Shown: positions 53,115-61,890 of the stretch, piece after piece | How positions within the stretch are numbered: the stretch's first letter is position 1 | Layout of the letters: each line of letters starts with the position of its first letter | Assembly (NCBI GenBank): GCA_965221445.1 | Contig: CBDCSF010000004.1 | Span: 1 to 64,000 of the forward strand | Length of the DNA: 64,000 bases | Reading direction: 5' to 3' | DNA from: MPNP01 sp965221445 | GTDB lineage: Bacteria; Pseudomonadota; Alphaproteobacteria; Rhodobacterales; Rhodobacteraceae | Program-made: the position numbers and the translations under genes | Notes under the pieces: generated by a model | Seen by the model: the letters and a program-made list of their open reading frames with translations, nothing else | What the model was told of the DNA's origin: nothing | The model's database searches: none

Positions 53115-53870
53115 GCTTTGCCCTGAAGCAGTAAATTTCCTGGATAGCAGGTGCCAGGGAAATCCGTTCCACTCTTCGTCATCAAGAAGCCGTCCGCCTG
53201 ATTTAGGACGTGGACCTCCCCATTGCTTGAAGAAAAAGGCAATATTCTCCTCCATACACTGATCCCTGATTTCTGTTGCCCACTCAGGGGCCATTACTCT
53301 TGCTTTTGGTCCACTTTCACCACCAACAATTACCCAGGCGATATCAGACAGATCAACATCACCAATCGGTCCCAAGAGTGGTTCAAATGAAATAAACAAC
53401 GCCTCCGAGTTTATTCGTCTGAGATGTTCAATACGCCCCTTGTGTCCCGAATTCTCAACTGAAACACCAAGCCAAATATGTGATGGTATGGGCTTTTTGT
53501 CATATCTACTTTTCAAATAGTTTTGCATAAGCGAACTTCGTTTGGTCAGGATCTGATAGATATGCCAGTCGGCTTCTTCCATGATGTCGAAGACCTGGTC
53601 TATGAAACACCGATCAACTTTCTTGTGAAACAGATCGCTCATAGAATTCACAAAAATCATGTGGGATTTTTTCCAGGATACTGGTATTCCCAGTCGAGAG
53701 GGCCAGAGACGCAGGTCAAATCCCTGTTCGTAAGGATGACCCTTGATTCCTCGCCACCGTTCGGCAAATCGCTCTGCATAGCAATTATCACACCCGGGGC
53801 CTATCCTGGTGCACCCTGTAACTGGATTCCAGGTCGCATCTGTCCATTCGATCCGTGATTTCTGTGCCAT
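53094..53870 (-). CDS. DUF5131 (phage Gp37/Gp68) family protein
   Basis: A 258-residue protein. The N-terminus has the family pattern IEWTDATWNPVTGCTRIGPG followed by CDNCYAERFAERW, then FVNSMSDLFH, IWLGVSVEN, SFEPLLGPI and VIVGGESGPKARVM. The close cysteines may bind a metal or iron-sulphur cluster; the family is common in phages and mobile elements and its reaction is not established. It is convergent with the ATPase-ankyrin gene and divergent from initiator 2, with which it shares a 188-bp promoter gap. Confidence 0.85.
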   Translation of the reverse strand: MAQKSRIEWTDATWNPVTGCTRIGPGCDNCYAERFAERWRGIKGHPYEQGFDLRLWPSRLGIPVSWKKSHMIFVNSMSDLFHKKVDRCFIDQVFDIMEEADWHIYQILTKRSSLMQNYLKSRYDKKPIPSHIWLGVSVENSGHKGRIEHLRRINSEALFISFEPLLGPIGDVDLSDIAWVIVGGESGPKARVMAPEWATEIRDQCMEENIAFFFKQWGGPRPKSGGRLLDDEEWNGFPWHLLSRKFTASGQSLHFGAG

Positions 53871-53952
53871 TTATAAGTCCCTTTCGCAATTCCGACGGTC
53901 AATAAAATGTCCATCAATCCGGGACAGTAAAAGCCTCCTCTCCAGAGAAATT

Positions 53953-54000
53953 TCATGAGCATACACATTTAAATTTTGCAATTTCCCGATGTGTATGAAC
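53953..54000. promoter_or_regulatory. Motif B pair before initiator 2
   Basis: TCATGAGCATACACA at 53953-53967 and TGTGTATGAAC at 53990-54000 face away from each other around 22 bp of AT-rich DNA. A longer block, about 53900-53971, is repeated at about 56080-56152. The site lies about 60 bp before the initiator start and also in front of DUF5131. Confidence 0.6.
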
Positions 54001-54058
54001 GTAACTTGTGGTGATTTTGTCAGGGAATCATCCAACAAACAAGTTCATTGGAAAGCAG

Positions 54059-55357
54059 ATGACAGATATAAAGAGCAGTGCCAGGCCCAAAAGCCCAGAC
54101 CAGGGCAACAGAATAAAAATCCAGCAATCTGCTGTGGTTAAAGAGCGCCATCCGGAGGAACCCAGGGACCCGGTACGCATTGTTGACAACCTTCCCATGG
54201 TCTGGAAGGAGAACCAGTGGTTGACCTCAGAGTGGGTTTATCGGCTCCAGGAGAAATGGAACTACATCGAGAGTCACCTTCATCCGGAAATTATCGGATG
54301 GACCGGTGTGGCCAACTACGATGAAAGTAAAAAAAAGGGTGATGTCGTCATCATTGTCAGCCATCCCCTGTTCTGGCAGGATAAACAGGAATTCGATTCT
54401 CATGGAGAAGCCAGGAAAGAAACCCGCAGACAGTTTGCCAGGGCATTGGGAATCCAGGTCGGAAAGTTGATCGTTCTGGGCGGAGGTGGTATCCTGACAA
54501 GGGAAAAATGGCAAAGCCGGCTCAGGCCACTGGCGGAATTACCAACCGATGTGGCGGTCATGCCAAGTCACTGGTGTGAAACCAGGCTGTTTATACCGGT
54601 CAAGCGTGGGCGCAAGGCTTTTGTTGAGGATGTGATCATAGTCGATCGTCCTGATGTCCAGATAAAGATGGCAGGCAAGCAACTGAACATGAAGGACGCC
54701 AAGGTGCTCATGGCTCTTCTCAGGATGATGAAGGATGAACCGGTTGAAGATATGGTTGAAACTACGCTGCATGAGCTTTGCCGAGCCACAGGTGGCCGGA
54801 AACAGGCTTTTGGATCCGGAGCCGTGAAGTCTGTACTGGCCAGCCTGAACCGATTGGACTGGCTACGCCTTGAGGTAAGGAACAAGGAGGGACGATCAGT
54901 CTACAGAGGCAATCTTCTTCTCCATTGCTGGCGTGACGAGGTCACCCTGCGTTTGAAGATACAGTTCAATCCGTTTCTGATCAGGTTGTTTGAAAATCTC
55001 AATTACCTGCAGTGGGACTACATCAGGAATCTGGGTGCCGCCGAACAATGGTTCTACATGGCGGTTACCAAGGACAGGCCAGGTCAAACGCAGTATCGTC
55101 AGTTGCTTGATGTTTATCCCAAATACACCGGCAATGAAAAATTCCAGCAAAATGCTTACAGAAAGTGGGTTTCCAAGGTTGCAAAACCATGCCTGAAGAA
55201 GTTGGAGGAGGACGGTATCATAACCCACCTCTCCATCACCCGATCATCAAAGGGCGGTCATGTGACCTCATGGATAGTTGCAGCCCTGGCCGGAATTGAA
55301 CCGGGTAGTGATATAAGGGAGGGTTTCCTCAGGGTAGAGGAGAAGGGTGTCCTTTGA
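54059..55357 (+). CDS. Putative replication initiator 2
   Basis: A 432-residue protein starting at ATG 54059 after GGAAAG. A central segment, QLNMKDAKVLMALLRMM ... ELCRATGGRKQAFGSGAVKSVLASLNRLDWLRLEV (about residues 205-280), and a C-terminal one, KFQQNAYRKWVSKVAKPCLKKLEEDGIITHL (about 360-390), look like two winged-helix units, the layout of iteron-binding Rep proteins. Four perfectly spaced iterons follow the gene. The family name is uncertain and no database match was checked. It is preceded by motif B sites. Confidence 0.55.
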   Translation: MTDIKSSARPKSPDQGNRIKIQQSAVVKERHPEEPRDPVRIVDNLPMVWKENQWLTSEWVYRLQEKWNYIESHLHPEIIGWTGVANYDESKKKGDVVIIVSHPLFWQDKQEFDSHGEARKETRRQFARALGIQVGKLIVLGGGGILTREKWQSRLRPLAELPTDVAVMPSHWCETRLFIPVKRGRKAFVEDVIIVDRPDVQIKMAGKQLNMKDAKVLMALLRMMKDEPVEDMVETTLHELCRATGGRKQAFGSGAVKSVLASLNRLDWLRLEVRNKEGRSVYRGNLLLHCWRDEVTLRLKIQFNPFLIRLFENLNYLQWDYIRNLGAAEQWFYMAVTKDRPGQTQYRQLLDVYPKYTGNEKFQQNAYRKWVSKVAKPCLKKLEEDGIITHLSITRSSKGGHVTSWIVAALAGIEPGSDIREGFLRVEEKGVL

Positions 55358-55627
55358 CATCAATCCCTTTCGTGGAACACATAACCTTCTTCCTCCACGC
55401 AGCACCTGGGGCAGGTTAGTTAACTTAAAGGACATACGGTCGTCCATGAATCAATAAGATTCTGACGTTAATTGGCTACAACCATCCTGCCAGGTCTTCC
55501 AGGCACACTCACGATCAGGTTAATTCCATCAAGGTAAGGTCTTCCGTATTTTCAGACCATGACGATCACAAACATTTTCCCTTTCTTCCTTGTTGTTTGA
55601 ATACCTCAATTATTTTACTTTGGGACC

Positions 55628-55708
55628 ATGACTAACGGTAACAAACACTATGATTAACAGTAACGCTGACTATGATTAACGGTAATGTAAACCATGATTA
55701 ACGGTAAC
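55628..55708. repeat. Iteron array 2: four ATGATTAACGGTAAC repeats
   Basis: Copies at 55628-55642 (ATGACTAACGGTAAC), 55650-55664 (ATGATTAACAGTAAC), 55672-55686 (ATGATTAACGGTAAT) and 55694-55708 (ATGATTAACGGTAAC). Starts are exactly 22 bp apart, about two helical turns, all direct. This is the standard layout of Rep-binding iterons. Confidence 0.85.
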
Positions 55709-55757
55709 AAATAAAAATAAAACCAACCCTCTGAAACCCCCATGGTTAAAGTCAAAA

Positions 55758-55781
55758 AGAACGCTCTCGCGCGCGCGTTCT
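55758..55781. promoter_or_regulatory. GC-rich hairpin plus AT-rich segment at oriV2
   Basis: AGAACGC (55758-55764) pairs with GCGTTCT (55775-55781) around TCTCGCGCGC. It is followed at once by about 25 bp of A and T. It may be a terminator-like or origin element; the AT run is a candidate DNA unwinding element. Confidence 0.5.
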
Positions 55782-56133
55782 AAAATAAATATTAAATAAA
55801 TATAAAAGAAGGGGCAATCCGGATCGAATTCAGGCAGGGTTTTTAGAACCGTAAGGACCCAACCCCTTTTTGTCGCTTTGCTCCAAAAACCCGTTGACCC
55901 CACCCATTCCCGCGGTGGAAACAGTGCATAAGTTAACCATCAATTTTGCGGCCTTCGGCCTGTTATGAAAGGAAGAACAGGCGGAATCAAATGGACAATG
56001 GGGGATTAAAAGGCTGCCAGGTTCCACAGGATAGCCGTGAGAGTCAAAGAAACCGGTTGGAGGTATCCGGAAAGGCAGGGAGATTAAAATACCCGTCAGC
56101 CTAGAACAGTAAAGCCTCCTCTCCTGAGAAAAT

Positions 56134-56173
56134 TCATGAGCATACACATTTAGTTTTTGTATCCATGGGATAC
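56134..56173. promoter_or_regulatory. Motif B site and GTATCC palindrome
   Basis: TCATGAGCATACACA at 56134-56148, identical to the copies at 8008 and 53953, then GTATCCATGGGATAC at 56159-56173 with 6-bp inverted arms. They are about 150-190 bp before the 56325 gene. Confidence 0.55.
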
Positions 56174-56285
56174 GAATCCTAATGATTGTCAGGAGATGTA
56201 GTCGATCCAAACTTTTGGAAATAAACGGTCAGATTAAAAAAATGCAAGTCGGTTTTGACATTTGCACATGCAACCCGAGAGTTAA

Positions 56286-56303
56286 GGTTAAACGTGTTTA
56301 ACC
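56286..56303. promoter_or_regulatory. Palindromic operator before the 56.3-kb gene
   Basis: GGTTAAACGTGTTTAACC has perfect 8-bp arms with a 2-bp centre. It ends 21 bp before the ATG, with a TTGACA (56255-56260) and a second small palindrome TTGCACATGCAA (56262-56273) upstream. This is a likely repressor site overlapping the promoter. Confidence 0.6.
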
Positions 56304-56324
56304 ATTATGTAAGGAGTAAAAACC

Positions 56325-57707
56325 ATGGTTACATTCAACGAAATGAAGCAGAAGAGGAAATCCCGATCATTCAACCGGGTTCCGCGAGCTGCTTCAATCA
56401 TAGCGGAGGTTGTCGGTACTGATGCTGACAATGATCGGGTTACCGTCAAGCTGTCCCAGGTTGCTGCGGATGCTCTCAAGGTAGAGGATGCAGGCAAGAC
56501 CTTTGATATCAGTATCAAGAAGGCAGCTTCCGACCGGCAACCCAACCTGTCTGACCTTCTGGGCAAGACAGGTGGAAACATCGGTCAGGACATGCGTGTT
56601 GAGGCCGGTTCTTTCCTTCGCCTTGACAATGTCACTCTTGACAACAAGACAAATTGTCTTGAAACCAGTTGGGCCAATCTTGCCGCAGGACCAAGGGCCC
56701 TGGCCAATGATCCTGTCAAGCCGGAACTTCTATCGGGTATGGTCAAGACGTCGTATAATGATTACAAGACGGCGGATGGCAAGGATACCAGAAGGTGGGC
56801 CACCGAAGTCATGTTTACCAGCAAGGCAGTTCAGGTTGCAACCGTGGCCAACCTGTCCAGTGCTGTCGAAAAGATTCTCGGCGATCAAAATCCTGTCGGT
56901 GGTACCCCTCAGGCCCTTGTTCGACTGACCCTGAACGACACCGGAGAGCCCATGCATTTCTATGCAAGGAAAAACTGGAACAAGGAGGCGGAGGCACTGG
57001 AAACTCCAGATGCTGCCGTCGCCCGTTTCATGCAGGAAAATGATCTGGAAGATCTGGACATGTCGAATCTGACGGTCGAGGTTGTTCCCATGGTGCGTCT
57101 GTTTCCGGGAGGGGAAACCCAGAAGGAAATCAACTGTCGCATGGGGGACAACATGAAGCTTCCAACATTCAGGGGACCAAGCAGGTACGACATCACCGAG
57201 GTTCATGGCGACCAGCGTCGCAAAAATTCGGCAGCTGTTACTTCCCGCAAGGCTGCATCAGCTAAATCCCTTGAATTGGTCAAGACCATAGCTGCCGAAA
57301 GAAATCGCAAGCCTGAATTTGGTGACAAACCCACGCAGGGTCAGGTTGCAGCCTGGTTACAGGAGAATGGTCTGCAGCTCGGATGGGCGCATGGTGATGT
57401 TCTGGTTCGCTTCAGGACTGATCGTGAAACAGGTCAAACCTTTTCCTTTCCCTCAGCCTGCTCAACCACAACCCGGACCGGCATTCAACTGGATGCCATT
57501 ACAACACCCTATGCACCGAATCATAACGAGTGGCTGAAGAGTGAGCTCCAGGAAGCCAGGGATGTCCGCCAGGCTGCCAGGGAGGATACAGTGATTGTGG
57601 AAGGCGAACCAGCTTCCTCCGGGCAGGACGATCTTTCCCATGGAGATCTTCAGGAATCTCTGGCTGATGAACCTGCTGACACAGCTGCCGGTCCTACTCC
57701 TTTCTGA
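56325..57707 (+). CDS. Unknown protein with SSB-like acidic C-terminal tail
   Basis: A 460-residue soluble protein with a strong AAGGAG site before its ATG. The N-terminal 300 residues look beta-rich (AAEVVGTDADNDRVTVKLS-like strands, MHFYARKNW, VEVVPMVRLFPGG). The C-terminus is acidic and ends in Thr-Pro-Phe, reminiscent of the DDDIPF tip with which single-strand DNA-binding proteins recruit partners. A ssDNA-binding or transfer-DNA role is inference. Its promoter has a clear palindrome and upstream motif B site, and the pilN start follows after 30 bp, so it may lead the pil transcript. No family recognised. Confidence 0.5.
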   Translation: MVTFNEMKQKRKSRSFNRVPRAASIIAEVVGTDADNDRVTVKLSQVAADALKVEDAGKTFDISIKKAASDRQPNLSDLLGKTGGNIGQDMRVEAGSFLRLDNVTLDNKTNCLETSWANLAAGPRALANDPVKPELLSGMVKTSYNDYKTADGKDTRRWATEVMFTSKAVQVATVANLSSAVEKILGDQNPVGGTPQALVRLTLNDTGEPMHFYARKNWNKEAEALETPDAAVARFMQENDLEDLDMSNLTVEVVPMVRLFPGGETQKEINCRMGDNMKLPTFRGPSRYDITEVHGDQRRKNSAAVTSRKAASAKSLELVKTIAAERNRKPEFGDKPTQGQVAAWLQENGLQLGWAHGDVLVRFRTDRETGQTFSFPSACSTTTRTGIQLDAITTPYAPNHNEWLKSELQEARDVRQAAREDTVIVEGEPASSGQDDLSHGDLQESLADEPADTAAGPTPF

Positions 57708-57737
57708 TGAAACGGCTAAAGAAAGCATGAAGGGAGT

Positions 57738-59417
57738 ATGATATTGGGATACCGTGTTTGGTTACTGTGGACGATGCTCCTTGTGTTGGCTGCATGTGGT
57801 GGATTGGACGACAGTAAAAGGGATCCCATTGTCAGACAAAAAACGACGGAAATAGAGGCCCTGGCTGCCGAGCTCGGGGCCTCTCTTCATACCAATGTCA
57901 GGGAGGTTGACCGTCCCTGGTATGGATCAGTCTTACCACAACCCGCCAAAGCAAAGCCGTTTTCCCCGCTGCTTAGCCGACCGGATGCCCTTCATCTGCA
58001 GGGTTCAGAAGAGGTCACACTTACCGAATTGGCCAATCTGGTTGAACAATCAACCCGTCTGCCAGTCCATGTCCGGACAACCTACAGCGATCCGGAAAAC
58101 AAACCTCTTGACTATATAATCAGGGAACGGTATCCCATGGACTACCGTGGCAGTCTGGCCCATGTCCTGGACATGATAGCCGCCCGATATGACATTTTCT
58201 GGGATTTTGACGGGACGACCATTACTCTTGAACCCATGCAGACCCGAAGTTGGTCCCTACCCATCCCCGTAGGTGCAACCGAGGTTTCGCAAACCTCTGC
58301 CGGTCTTGGTGGTGGTTCAAGTACGGTGACCACATCCACCAGCCATACTCTCGATCCCTGGGCCAGTCTTGAAGGACTTCTTCGAACCGACCTGGTATCC
58401 CCGGCGGACATCAGGGTCTTTCGGGAAATTGGCCAGTTGGTGGTACTCGGCCGTCCATCGGATATGGTCCGTATTGACCGGACCCTGGAGGAACAGCTTT
58501 ACATTTACGCCAACAGAATAGGTCTCGAAATTGCCGTCTACTATGTCAATACAGCCAATCTGGATCAGTTCAATCTCCAGCTTACGGCTCTTCTAAGACG
58601 GAATTCCGGACTTGCCCAGGTTTCAACTACCGGATCGGTTGTTCCACCAGCAGGAAGTGTCAGGGTATTCGACAATCAGACAGTTCCAGACAACCAGACT
58701 GTGGGTGCAGCCAGGGATGCCCTCACTCTGGCCAGGGCAGAAGAGGTAAATGCCCGGCGACTGGTTGACAATCCCGCTCTCAGAGGAGAAGATCAAACGG
58801 AAGCGGAAATTCTGGCAGCCCTGACAACGGCCGAGGCCAATACGGCTGTAGCCGAAGCCAATCTGAACCGGACCCGGGATTTGGCTGTTCAGGCCTTTAC
58901 GCCCAATTCATTTATTGATTTCCAGAGTTTGGCCAGCAATGAGGCAGTGGTCGATTACCGACAGGGTTCGTCGGTAACCCTTTCGGGAGTAGCCACTCCA
59001 ATCGTTCTCTCGCGCATTTCCAATTATGTATCCAGTATCAGTACTGATGACGATGGACGCACCACTCTTGAGACATCAACCATTGACGAAGGTATAAGCA
59101 TTCATGCCATTCCACGTTTGATTGACCGTAATCAGTTACAGCTGTCACTCACTGTCATACAGAATGCCCTTGTATCACTTCAGCGTTTTGCTTCCGGTTC
59201 TGCAGCCCTCCAGCTACCGACCACCGATCACCGGGCAGTTGCTGCCGATACGGTATTAAGACCGGGTGAAACCCTGATTCTCTCCGGATACGAGCAGGAT
59301 GTAACTACAACCAACAAGGCCAGGGGATTTCTGGGAACCGGCCGGACAGGCAACAGCATAAAGGTCCGTATGGTTGTTCTGGTACGACCTGCCCTACTTG
59401 CCTTGCCGAACAGTTAA
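57738..59417 (+). CDS. pilN: PilN, lipoprotein secretin of the type IVb thin pilus
   Basis: A 559-residue protein with a lipobox (LVLAACGG, Cys near residue 20). It has an N0-like domain (EVTLTELANLVEQSTRLPVHV), a second domain with REIGQLVVLGRPSDMVRIDRTLEEQL, and a C-terminal secretin part with VTLSGVATPIVLSRISNYVSS and LRPGETLILSGYEQD. A coiled Ala/Glu-rich insert lies near residues 325-385. PilN forms the outer-membrane pore for the pilus used in liquid mating by R64-type plasmids. Length equals R64 PilN. AGGGAG precedes ATG 57738. Confidence 0.9.
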   Translation: MILGYRVWLLWTMLLVLAACGGLDDSKRDPIVRQKTTEIEALAAELGASLHTNVREVDRPWYGSVLPQPAKAKPFSPLLSRPDALHLQGSEEVTLTELANLVEQSTRLPVHVRTTYSDPENKPLDYIIRERYPMDYRGSLAHVLDMIAARYDIFWDFDGTTITLEPMQTRSWSLPIPVGATEVSQTSAGLGGGSSTVTTSTSHTLDPWASLEGLLRTDLVSPADIRVFREIGQLVVLGRPSDMVRIDRTLEEQLYIYANRIGLEIAVYYVNTANLDQFNLQLTALLRRNSGLAQVSTTGSVVPPAGSVRVFDNQTVPDNQTVGAARDALTLARAEEVNARRLVDNPALRGEDQTEAEILAALTTAEANTAVAEANLNRTRDLAVQAFTPNSFIDFQSLASNEAVVDYRQGSSVTLSGVATPIVLSRISNYVSSISTDDDGRTTLETSTIDEGISIHAIPRLIDRNQLQLSLTVIQNALVSLQRFASGSAALQLPTTDHRAVAADTVLRPGETLILSGYEQDVTTTNKARGFLGTGRTGNSIKVRMVVLVRPALLALPNS

Positions 59418-59427
59418 GGCGGATACG

Positions 59428-60924
59428 ATGTTAACTCGATTGAAATCCATCCTGACCATCAGCAGGTTTAGGATCCTTTCGGGAAGAAAGGCAAGTAGGA
59501 AATCTGTAAGGTCAGAACGCCTCCCTCATTCAGGGAATGCCAATGCTGATTCAAATAACAAATCACCTGAAGGTGAAGAACCCGTAAAATCCACTGCAAA
59601 CACAAACAGGATTTCTTCACTGCTGGCAAAATTACCCTGGCGAAGGGCTGGCAAAAGCGCCAGTATCAGACCGGAACCCCTGCCGGAATATCGTTTTTTC
59701 CGCTGGAGGGGTGATACCTATCTGGTCGGTTTTGAATGGTCAAGCAAAAAACCGGGATTCTTCTCACGCTATCCGATGCATCTTTCCTGGAGAGACTCCC
59801 ATATTGTCTCACCACGTAAACTGAAATATGATTATCACATTCTGATGCCGATGGTTGCTGGACAGATTGGCATTCAGCCGGATACTCCCGAATGGGCAGG
59901 TGCCACCAGGATTCTGTTGAGGGACGAGAATGAGGAACGCGAGGCCCCCCTCTACTGGTCGGCGGTCTTTCATGAGGGGAGGCCTGTTTATGACAGGGAA
60001 TTGTTGACCCGGGATCCGGACTATATCAGATCCTTCATTCAGCAGGAATGCACCAATCGGGCCATTGAACAGCTGATTGCCGACGAGAAATTTCTGGCTT
60101 CCATCATGCCAGGAAGTGTATCGGTAAGCCCGATTGAACAGTTTGACAAAAAATGGAAACTACCTGAAGAAGAGCCGCAGTATCTCAATACCAGGTATCA
60201 ACCTGTAATTATCAGGACCGGCATGGTACTGGCAACGGTTATGGTTCTCCTTGCGGGCAGCTTTCTCTATCTGCTGAGCGGTTCCGGACGTGATGTCCTG
60301 ATATCCCTTGGTCTGGCGGAACTGCCGGAACAACCGGAAATGACCTATCCCCATGTCATTGACTGGCAGGAGTTCACTGTAACCTGCCGACACCTGCAGG
60401 AACAATCATGGCCCATATCACCCGGCTGGACCCTGGAGACGATTGGTTGCTCTGCCCGGGGTATGCAGGATGCACATCATCAGCCCTTTTATGCAAGGCC
60501 TGATACCGGTTCAGCTTACCGGAGTTACCGGATTAAGGGAGAGCATCACGAATGGCTGACATTGCAGGCTGCCAAATTCACCACCCGTAACTGGGAGGGC
60601 AATATCGAAATATCACCGGAAGCCATGGTGCTTTCACGTCCCATGGAGGTGAAACTCTTGCCCTGGAAGGAAAGGGATTTTGACGTGACCGAATTTGCCG
60701 ATCATACCAACCGACAGTTTCTGGGAACTGCAACAGCCATTGAGGAGGATGCCGACAGGATGGTTATCAGGACGTCCGTTCGTGACCGGAATGTCTTTCC
60801 CATTCTGCATGAAATGAAGGATTATACACCCTTTGGTGTCTATACCTTAAACCGGACAAAGGGTGAACTGACTCTGACCCTCGGTTCCCCCAATGTCATG
60901 CATCTGACGAAACCGGTTTATTGA
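59428..60924 (+). CDS. pilO: PilO, pilus assembly protein
   Basis: A 498-residue protein starting at ATG 59428 after GGCGG. The cytoplasmic N-terminus has FRWRGDTYLVGFEW and PEYRF, then one membrane helix near residues 260-285 (GMVLATVMVLLAGSFLYLLSG), then a periplasmic C-terminal domain with several cysteines. This matches the PilO_2 family of R64-type pilus operons, as does its position between pilN and pilP. Its stop overlaps the pilP start. Confidence 0.82.
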   Translation: MLTRLKSILTISRFRILSGRKASRKSVRSERLPHSGNANADSNNKSPEGEEPVKSTANTNRISSLLAKLPWRRAGKSASIRPEPLPEYRFFRWRGDTYLVGFEWSSKKPGFFSRYPMHLSWRDSHIVSPRKLKYDYHILMPMVAGQIGIQPDTPEWAGATRILLRDENEEREAPLYWSAVFHEGRPVYDRELLTRDPDYIRSFIQQECTNRAIEQLIADEKFLASIMPGSVSVSPIEQFDKKWKLPEEEPQYLNTRYQPVIIRTGMVLATVMVLLAGSFLYLLSGSGRDVLISLGLAELPEQPEMTYPHVIDWQEFTVTCRHLQEQSWPISPGWTLETIGCSARGMQDAHHQPFYARPDTGSAYRSYRIKGEHHEWLTLQAAKFTTRNWEGNIEISPEAMVLSRPMEVKLLPWKERDFDVTEFADHTNRQFLGTATAIEEDADRMVIRTSVRDRNVFPILHEMKDYTPFGVYTLNRTKGELTLTLGSPNVMHLTKPVY

Positions 60925-61889
60925 TGATAGATAAAGCCGGCTATAAATTCGTACCAACACTTTTCGTTGGTCTTCTTTTCCTCATGGGTATATACCCCGG
61001 TCTTACACTTGCCCAGAATGTTCCTCTTTTTGGGTCGTCTCCCACGGAAAAAAACGACCGGGACAATGGAAACCTGGCGATCTGTCCCCATGAACTGTTG
61101 AGCAAGGCCTATCTTGGCCTGGCCGATGAGTCACCGGCGGTACTTGATATTTATGCAGTAGAACAGGAAGTTCTGCTTCTTTGTCGGGAGCGACAGGAGC
61201 TGCTTTTGACGATTGCCAAGAATGACCAGCTTCTGCGAGAAAAACTTAATATTCAACCGGCGGGCAGTTTATCTGTCAGCACCCCTCCTGTTGTTGCCTC
61301 GGTTGAACCTGTGGAATGTATTCCGTCGGAACAACAAGTTATGGACAGGATTGAAACCGGACAGGGAACCAATTCAGGGGACACAGACGGGGAGAATGTG
61401 TCGTCCCTGGAACAATCATCTTCTCAAAATGAAGAAATGGATACATCTGACCCCGCATCTGTCGATTTATCCGAACAGGAAGGACTGCACCGTTGCCTTC
61501 CTCCCTTGCCGTACAGTCTTCATTCCCTCATGCGGGTAGGTTCACACTGGCAAGCCAGGTTGCGTACGGCTGAAGACAGGACGATTGATGTAAAACTCCG
61601 GGATAGCCTTCCTGATGGCAGGATTGTTACCGATATCAGTGGCCGGGGAATCGAAATATCGGATTTTTGGGGTAATAGCGAAAGGCTGCCTCTACAGGCA
61701 AGACCATCATCAACTTTGGATGAACCCGATGGCAAAGGTACCGACCAGTCCACTCAACCATCAACTGATCCGGGGATTTCCGACATGACAGCAGAGGGAA
61801 CAGGTCAGGAAATCGTACCAGACATGATGTCAGGAAATGGAACCAGGGATGTCATCCTTCCATCTCAAAACGATGGAAAGGACAGGTAG
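60924..61889 (+). CDS. pilP: PilP, pilus assembly protein
   Basis: A 321-residue exported protein starting at ATG 60924 in the pilO stop. A signal peptide ends near LTLAQN (residue 31). A coiled segment (ELLSKAYLGLADE ... LLLCRERQELLLTIAKN) is followed by an acidic linker and a small PilP-type beta domain near residues 195-245 (VGSHWQARLRTAEDRTIDVKLRD then GRIVTDISGRGIEIS). In type IVb systems PilP is a periplasmic or inner-membrane alignment protein. Longer than R64 PilP because of the acidic Ser/Thr/Glu-rich linkers. Confidence 0.75.
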   Translation: MIDKAGYKFVPTLFVGLLFLMGIYPGLTLAQNVPLFGSSPTEKNDRDNGNLAICPHELLSKAYLGLADESPAVLDIYAVEQEVLLLCRERQELLLTIAKNDQLLREKLNIQPAGSLSVSTPPVVASVEPVECIPSEQQVMDRIETGQGTNSGDTDGENVSSLEQSSSQNEEMDTSDPASVDLSEQEGLHRCLPPLPYSLHSLMRVGSHWQARLRTAEDRTIDVKLRDSLPDGRIVTDISGRGIEISDFWGNSERLPLQARPSSTLDEPDGKGTDQSTQPSTDPGISDMTAEGTGQEIVPDMMSGNGTRDVILPSQNDGKDR

Positions 61890-61890
61890 A

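Larger units (their letters stand above)
55358..56324. other. Non-coding origin region 2 (oriV2 candidate)
   Basis: This 967-bp stretch holds four iterons (55628-55708), a GC-rich hairpin (55758-55781), an AT-rich segment (about 55781-55810) suited to strand opening, a motif B copy (56134-56148) and a palindrome before the next gene (56286-56303). Minus-strand frames in it look fortuitous. Position just after a putative initiator supports an origin. Confidence 0.65.

Noticed and set aside
55676..56210. Minus-strand ORFs of 75 and 126 residues in the oriV2 region
   Set aside because: They overlap iterons, the AT-rich segment and the motif B site and have no domain or ribosome site.
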